From Paralvinella palmiformis (taxonomy: Eukaryota; Annelida; Polychaeta; Terebellida; Alvinellidae), in the NCBI GenBank assembly GCA_025642065.1, contig JAODUP010000456.1, positions 177,501 to 241,500 on the forward strand: 64,000 nt of DNA. Direction: 5' to 3'. The notes below the pieces were generated by a model. It was not told the origin of the DNA and did no database searches. It saw only the letters and a list, made by a program, of their open reading frames with translations. Positions within the stretch are counted from its first letter, which is position 1, and every line of letters starts with the position of its first letter. Below are positions 60,866-64,000 of the stretch, piece by piece. The position numbers and the translations under genes were made by a program.

Positions 60866-61103
60866 CTACCAATATCAGTAGACATTATTGCTTATGCCGA
60901 CGACCTTGTTCTGATTTCACACGGAAATAAACCATCAGAGAAACTCCAGAAAGCCATAAACGCAATAGACAAAGCAGCTAATAACTTAGGCTTATACTTC
61001 TCTCCAGATAAAACCAAGACCATGGCTTTCAACACAACTAAACAACCTAAATTTAAACTCGGCCTACAACACCTAGAAATGGTCAACTATAGATATCTCG
61101 GGG
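60799..61103 (+). pseudogene. LINE reverse-transcriptase fragment (5' of a nested MITE)
   Basis: The plus frame reads QGSTISPTIFNGLVAQLL (RT motif B type, QGS-x-x-S-P), then VDIIAYADDLVLISHG with the catalytic YADD at 60893-60904, then LGLYFSPDKTKTMAF and NYRYLG. This is a non-LTR RT palm. The frame breaks at 61104, where a MITE is inserted, and resumes at 62197 with VTIDRRLSF. Together with the RNase H piece downstream it suggests an I-clade-like LINE. The 5' part of the RT is missing, replaced by the tandem repeat. Confidence 0.88.
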
Positions 61104-61995
61104 CAGACATGGAGTAAATTCCATTTTCTCAATTCCAATTCCACTCAGTTCCATTTGGTCAATTCCAATTCCACCTCAAATTTAAATTCAAACATTTCCA
61201 ATTCAAACATTTTCAATTCTAATTCCAATTCCGGTTTTTTTTCCGACTCTTTTTTTTCTCTAATATTTTTTACCATGAGTAGATACTCTGAGTACCCACT
61301 TAGAATACATACTCCGAGTAGTTTATATTCCAAGTAGGATTGTCAAGGAAGAAGTATTTCTGAATTAAAAATTTAAATGGTAAATTAATTTGTGGATTAA
61401 ATTTTATTTTGCCTGTTCTAAACATTGAACGGGGGTAAATTCCTAAATAGCAATATCTCTATATAGATTACAGGCATGCTATGTGGTGGTGTCACCGTGT
61501 TGGGTGGAGCCCATTGTATCCAGACTATTTTAATTGGTTAAAGGTAGATCATAGTTTTGGTGCATCCCCATGTAAGAGTATATTTTTTAATCATCAAAGG
61601 TGTGTTAATATTCCACTGTCCAGTAGCAGCCTCGAACCGAATGTATTTGCTTAGTTCCGCCCAGCAGGGGTCAGACCCTGTATTTACTTTCACAACCCTG
61701 CTGGGTACTAAACCAATGACATATGGTAAGTTTACAAAATTCTAAATGGTTATTAAACTGTTAGGTCTGGGGACAGGCTATAGTAGTCACAGTTTGAGGA
61801 GAGGAGGGGCAAATTTTGGCTCCAGATTGGCATTCCTGGTGAGATGATAAAATTAAATAATTCCTAAATAGCAATATCTCTATATAAGTTACAGGTATGC
61901 TATGTAGTGGTGTCACAGTGGGGGCGGAGCCCATGGTATCCAGACCATTTTAATTGGTTAAATGCTCACTTGGGGTGCCACAGTCGGTGTGCATA

Positions 61996-62037
<42 letters not shown>

Positions 62038-62196
62038 TGGTTCCAGTATATTGATAACACCACATGTAAGTGTTAACATGTAAAAATGGTAAATTAATTT
62101 TTGGATTTAATTTTTTTGTATGAAACTTCAATTCCAATTCAAAATTTCTCAATTCAAAATTTCGGAATTGGAATTGACCCCATGTCTGTCTCTGGG
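61096..62196. mobile_element. hAT-like MITE (1085 bp) with 8-bp target duplication inside a LINE
   Basis: The element runs 61104-62188. It begins CAGACATGGAGTAAATTCC. Its other end, reverse complemented, is CAGACATGGGGTCAATTCC. Flanks TCTCGGGG (61096-61103) and TCTCTGGG (62189-62196) match at 7 of 8. Removing the element and one flank restores an open RT frame, which proves the insertion. Inside, aattccaattc motifs fill the subterminal parts, and a block of about 150 bp (at 61435 and 61853) is duplicated. No transposase frame. Confidence 0.88.
62003..62036. repeat. (TA)n inside the MITE
   Basis: About 16 TA units. Confidence 0.93.
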
Positions 62197-62505
62197 TAAC
62201 CATAGACAGAAGACTCAGCTTCATTCAACACGTAGCAGACACAAAACGTAAAGTAAACCCCATGAAAGACTATCCATGAAAGAGTCATCATCCACTCGTA
62301 CTCTATCGGAGCACTAACCATCATCATCACAGCGAATTTCCAAACCTATCCCGAAATCATCACAGAAATATACACCACGGCATCAGCCCTCAAGCAGCGT
62401 GGAATCCAAATGATACTCCACTGGGTTCCAAGCCACATTAACCTTCAGGGCAACGACCGAGCCGATAAACTAGCAAACGAAGCCACGAGACTAGACGTCA
62501 TCTAG
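62189..62505 (+). pseudogene. LINE relic: RT end and RNase H C-terminal segment
   Basis: After the MITE the plus frame gives VTIDRRLSFIQHVADTKRKV (RT thumb-proximal). A deletion or rearrangement near 62265-62285 joins it to a segment ending in IQMILHWVPSHINLQGNDRA then DKLANEA. W-V-P-S-H-x-x-x-x-G-N-D-x-A-D-x-L-A is the C-terminal signature of RNase H in I-like non-LTR elements, including the last catalytic aspartate. Stop at 62503-62505. The element is dead. Confidence 0.85.
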
Positions 62506-62517
62506 AGAGAAGACAGG

Positions 62518-63165
62518 TCCGGATTTTGTGATATTGTCAGTATCTAGAGAGTAGATATATACGGCATTTGGGATATTATCAGTATCTGGAGAGTAGACTT
62601 ATACGGCATTTGGGATATTATCAGTATCTAGAGGGTAGACATAAACTACATTTGGGATATTGTCAGTATCTAGAGAGTAGACATATACGACATTTGGGAT
62701 ATTGTCAGTATCTAGAGAGAAGACAGATACGACATTTGGGATATTGTCAGTATCTAGAGAGTAGATATATACCGCATTTGGGATATTATCAGTATCTAGA
62801 GAGCATACATATACGACATTTGGGATATTGTCAGTATCTAGAGAGTAGATATATACAGCTTTTGGGATATTATCAGTATCTAGAGGGTAGACATATATGG
62901 CATTTGGGATATTGTCAGTATCTAGAGGGTAGACATAAACTGCATTTGGGATATTGTCAGCATCTAGAGAGTAGACAGATACGACATTTGGGATATTATC
63001 AGTATCTAGAGAGTAGACAGATACGACATTTTGGATATTGTCAGTATCTAGAAAGTAGACATATACGGCATTTTGGATATTATCAGTATCTGGAGAGTAG
63101 ACTTATACGGCATTTGGGATATTGTCAGTATCTAGAGGGTAGACATATATGGCATTTGATAGTTT
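62518..63165 (+). repeat. 42-bp minisatellite, about 15 units
   Basis: The unit is tttgggatattgtcagtatc plus tagagagtagacatatacggca with point changes. The 42-bp period keeps one frame open, giving a 14-residue repeat HLGYCQYLESRHIR over 205 codons. There is no ATG at the open-frame start and no gene-like flank. Confidence 0.93.
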
Positions 63166-63357
63166 TGGTGTTAGTTAAATTGTGATGTTACTTTATCCCA
63201 AAATATTATATAACATTATCACACGTACAGTGACCACATAACAAGTTTAACTATATTACTTTTAGATGATTTACTCTATTGGAGAATTGTTTATAATTTA
63301 TTTTTTGTTATCTGTTTGTTCAGATTCAGGTATATTGTGTTACAGATTTGTAACATT

Positions 63358-63520
63358 GATATATATGTTATAGTTAAACTGTATAATCAGATAATATGTA
63401 TATATTACCTGAAATTTTCAGGTAATACGTCAATTGCTAACTGAGATTTAATACAGATTACATGAAAATTACAGGTAATATACATATTACATGATTGTAC
63501 TGATTAACTGTAACATATAC
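63358..63520. mobile_element. Fold-back MITE-like inverted repeat
   Basis: The left arm (63358-63425, with tgttatagttaa and atatgtatatattacctg) is matched in inverted orientation by 63456-63520 (tgttacagttaa and atatgtatattacctg on the minus strand). About 65-bp arms, about 30-bp loop, roughly 80 percent identity by eye. Confidence 0.65.
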
Positions 63521-63654
63521 ACAATTAAGCAATTATTGGTTTGCTACACCACTTCTACATAGAATACCAGAATATTTGACGATCATCAGCAACCATACAA
63601 TCATTTGTCTATCATGTGTTCTTACGTTTGTTGTCTGCATACCAGTTATAATGG

Positions 63655-63706
63655 ATAATGATAATGTTATAATGTTATAATGTTATAATGTTATAATTTT
63701 ATAATT
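63655..63706. repeat. 10-bp tandem repeat (ataatgttat)
   Basis: Four to five units of tataatgtta. Confidence 0.85.
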
Positions 63707-64000
63707 AACTCGTGCTCAATTGTTTGACGGTCGATTTCAGTTGTGGTAGGATACGCGTCATTATACCAGTTTGATTGTATGGAAGTTGCACACGAATAAA
63801 TAATTGTTTACAGTTAAATGACATAAAAAACATACTGTGACTTGTGTAAGGGAATATTTGTATCAGAGGTTAGAATGTCGGATTTATGCAGGAAAATGTG
63901 TATTGAGATTACCGACGACCATGATGGATGGAGATTGGCCGCCTTCTACGAGATTCTGTAGCTAATCAAATGTCTCACTGAGGATTTTTTAAAAGTATTA
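63707..64000. other. Intergenic DNA to the window end
   Basis: No recognisable feature. Confidence 0.4.

Noticed and set aside
62568..63185. 205-codon repeat protein HLGYCQYLESRHIR
   Set aside because: No ATG start and no other exon; a 42-bp period keeps the frame open by itself. Kept as a minisatellite.

Overview
This is a eukaryotic nuclear window, AT-rich and full of microsatellites, SINEs, non-LTR retrotransposon relics and small DNA transposons. Intron-rich gene structure, the tRNA-derived SINE families and the LINE and CXC-domain mobile proteins point to a lophotrochozoan invertebrate. A mollusc, perhaps a gastropod, is my best guess, but this is inference and not proven by any one feature.

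Only two protein-coding genes can be supported. The first is a complete 11-coding-exon EXO1 (exonuclease 1, plus strand, ATG at 27501, stop ending at 38661, 872 codons by my splicing). All catalytic acidic residues are present, with an MLH1-binding motif spanning exons 9/10 and a canonical PCNA-binding PIP box at the C-terminus. Its 3' intron acceptor touches the start codon, so the promoter and 5' UTR exon must lie upstream; a CpG-rich patch with CRE, YY1-like and E2F-like sites near 21.94-22.11 kb is the best candidate. The second gene (minus strand, 52816-50024, two coding exons) encodes a disordered protein of about 418 residues that I do not recognise. A CCAAT/CRE promoter sits just upstream of it. 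The two genes are convergent and about 11 kb apart.

Layout: 0-7.5 kb holds minisatellites, SINEs and a strange degraded duplication. 8.4-19.4 kb is a nest of three long-inverted-repeat elements carrying decayed genes with a tesmin/TSO1-like CXC cysteine domain, with a hAT-like element, a LINE fragment and a SINE nested inside one of them. 20-22 kb holds SINEs and a long (GT)n. 22-39 kb is the EXO1 locus, with a 944-bp hAT-like MITE in its 5' intron. 39-49.8 kb is repeat-rich intergenic DNA with a 1.2-kb minisatellite that has higher-order structure. 49.8-53 kb is the orphan gene. 53-58 kb holds a SINE, a CpG-rich promoter-like patch and intergenic DNA. 58-64 kb holds MITEs, trinucleotide arrays, a LINE relic (RT plus RNase H) split by a 1085-bp hAT-like MITE with 8-bp target duplications, and a 42-bp minisatellite.

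The best candidate for something undescribed is the family of long-inverted-repeat elements with CXC-domain genes. Within EXO1, the most interesting point is an in-frame 30-bp minisatellite that encodes an SQ/TQ cluster.
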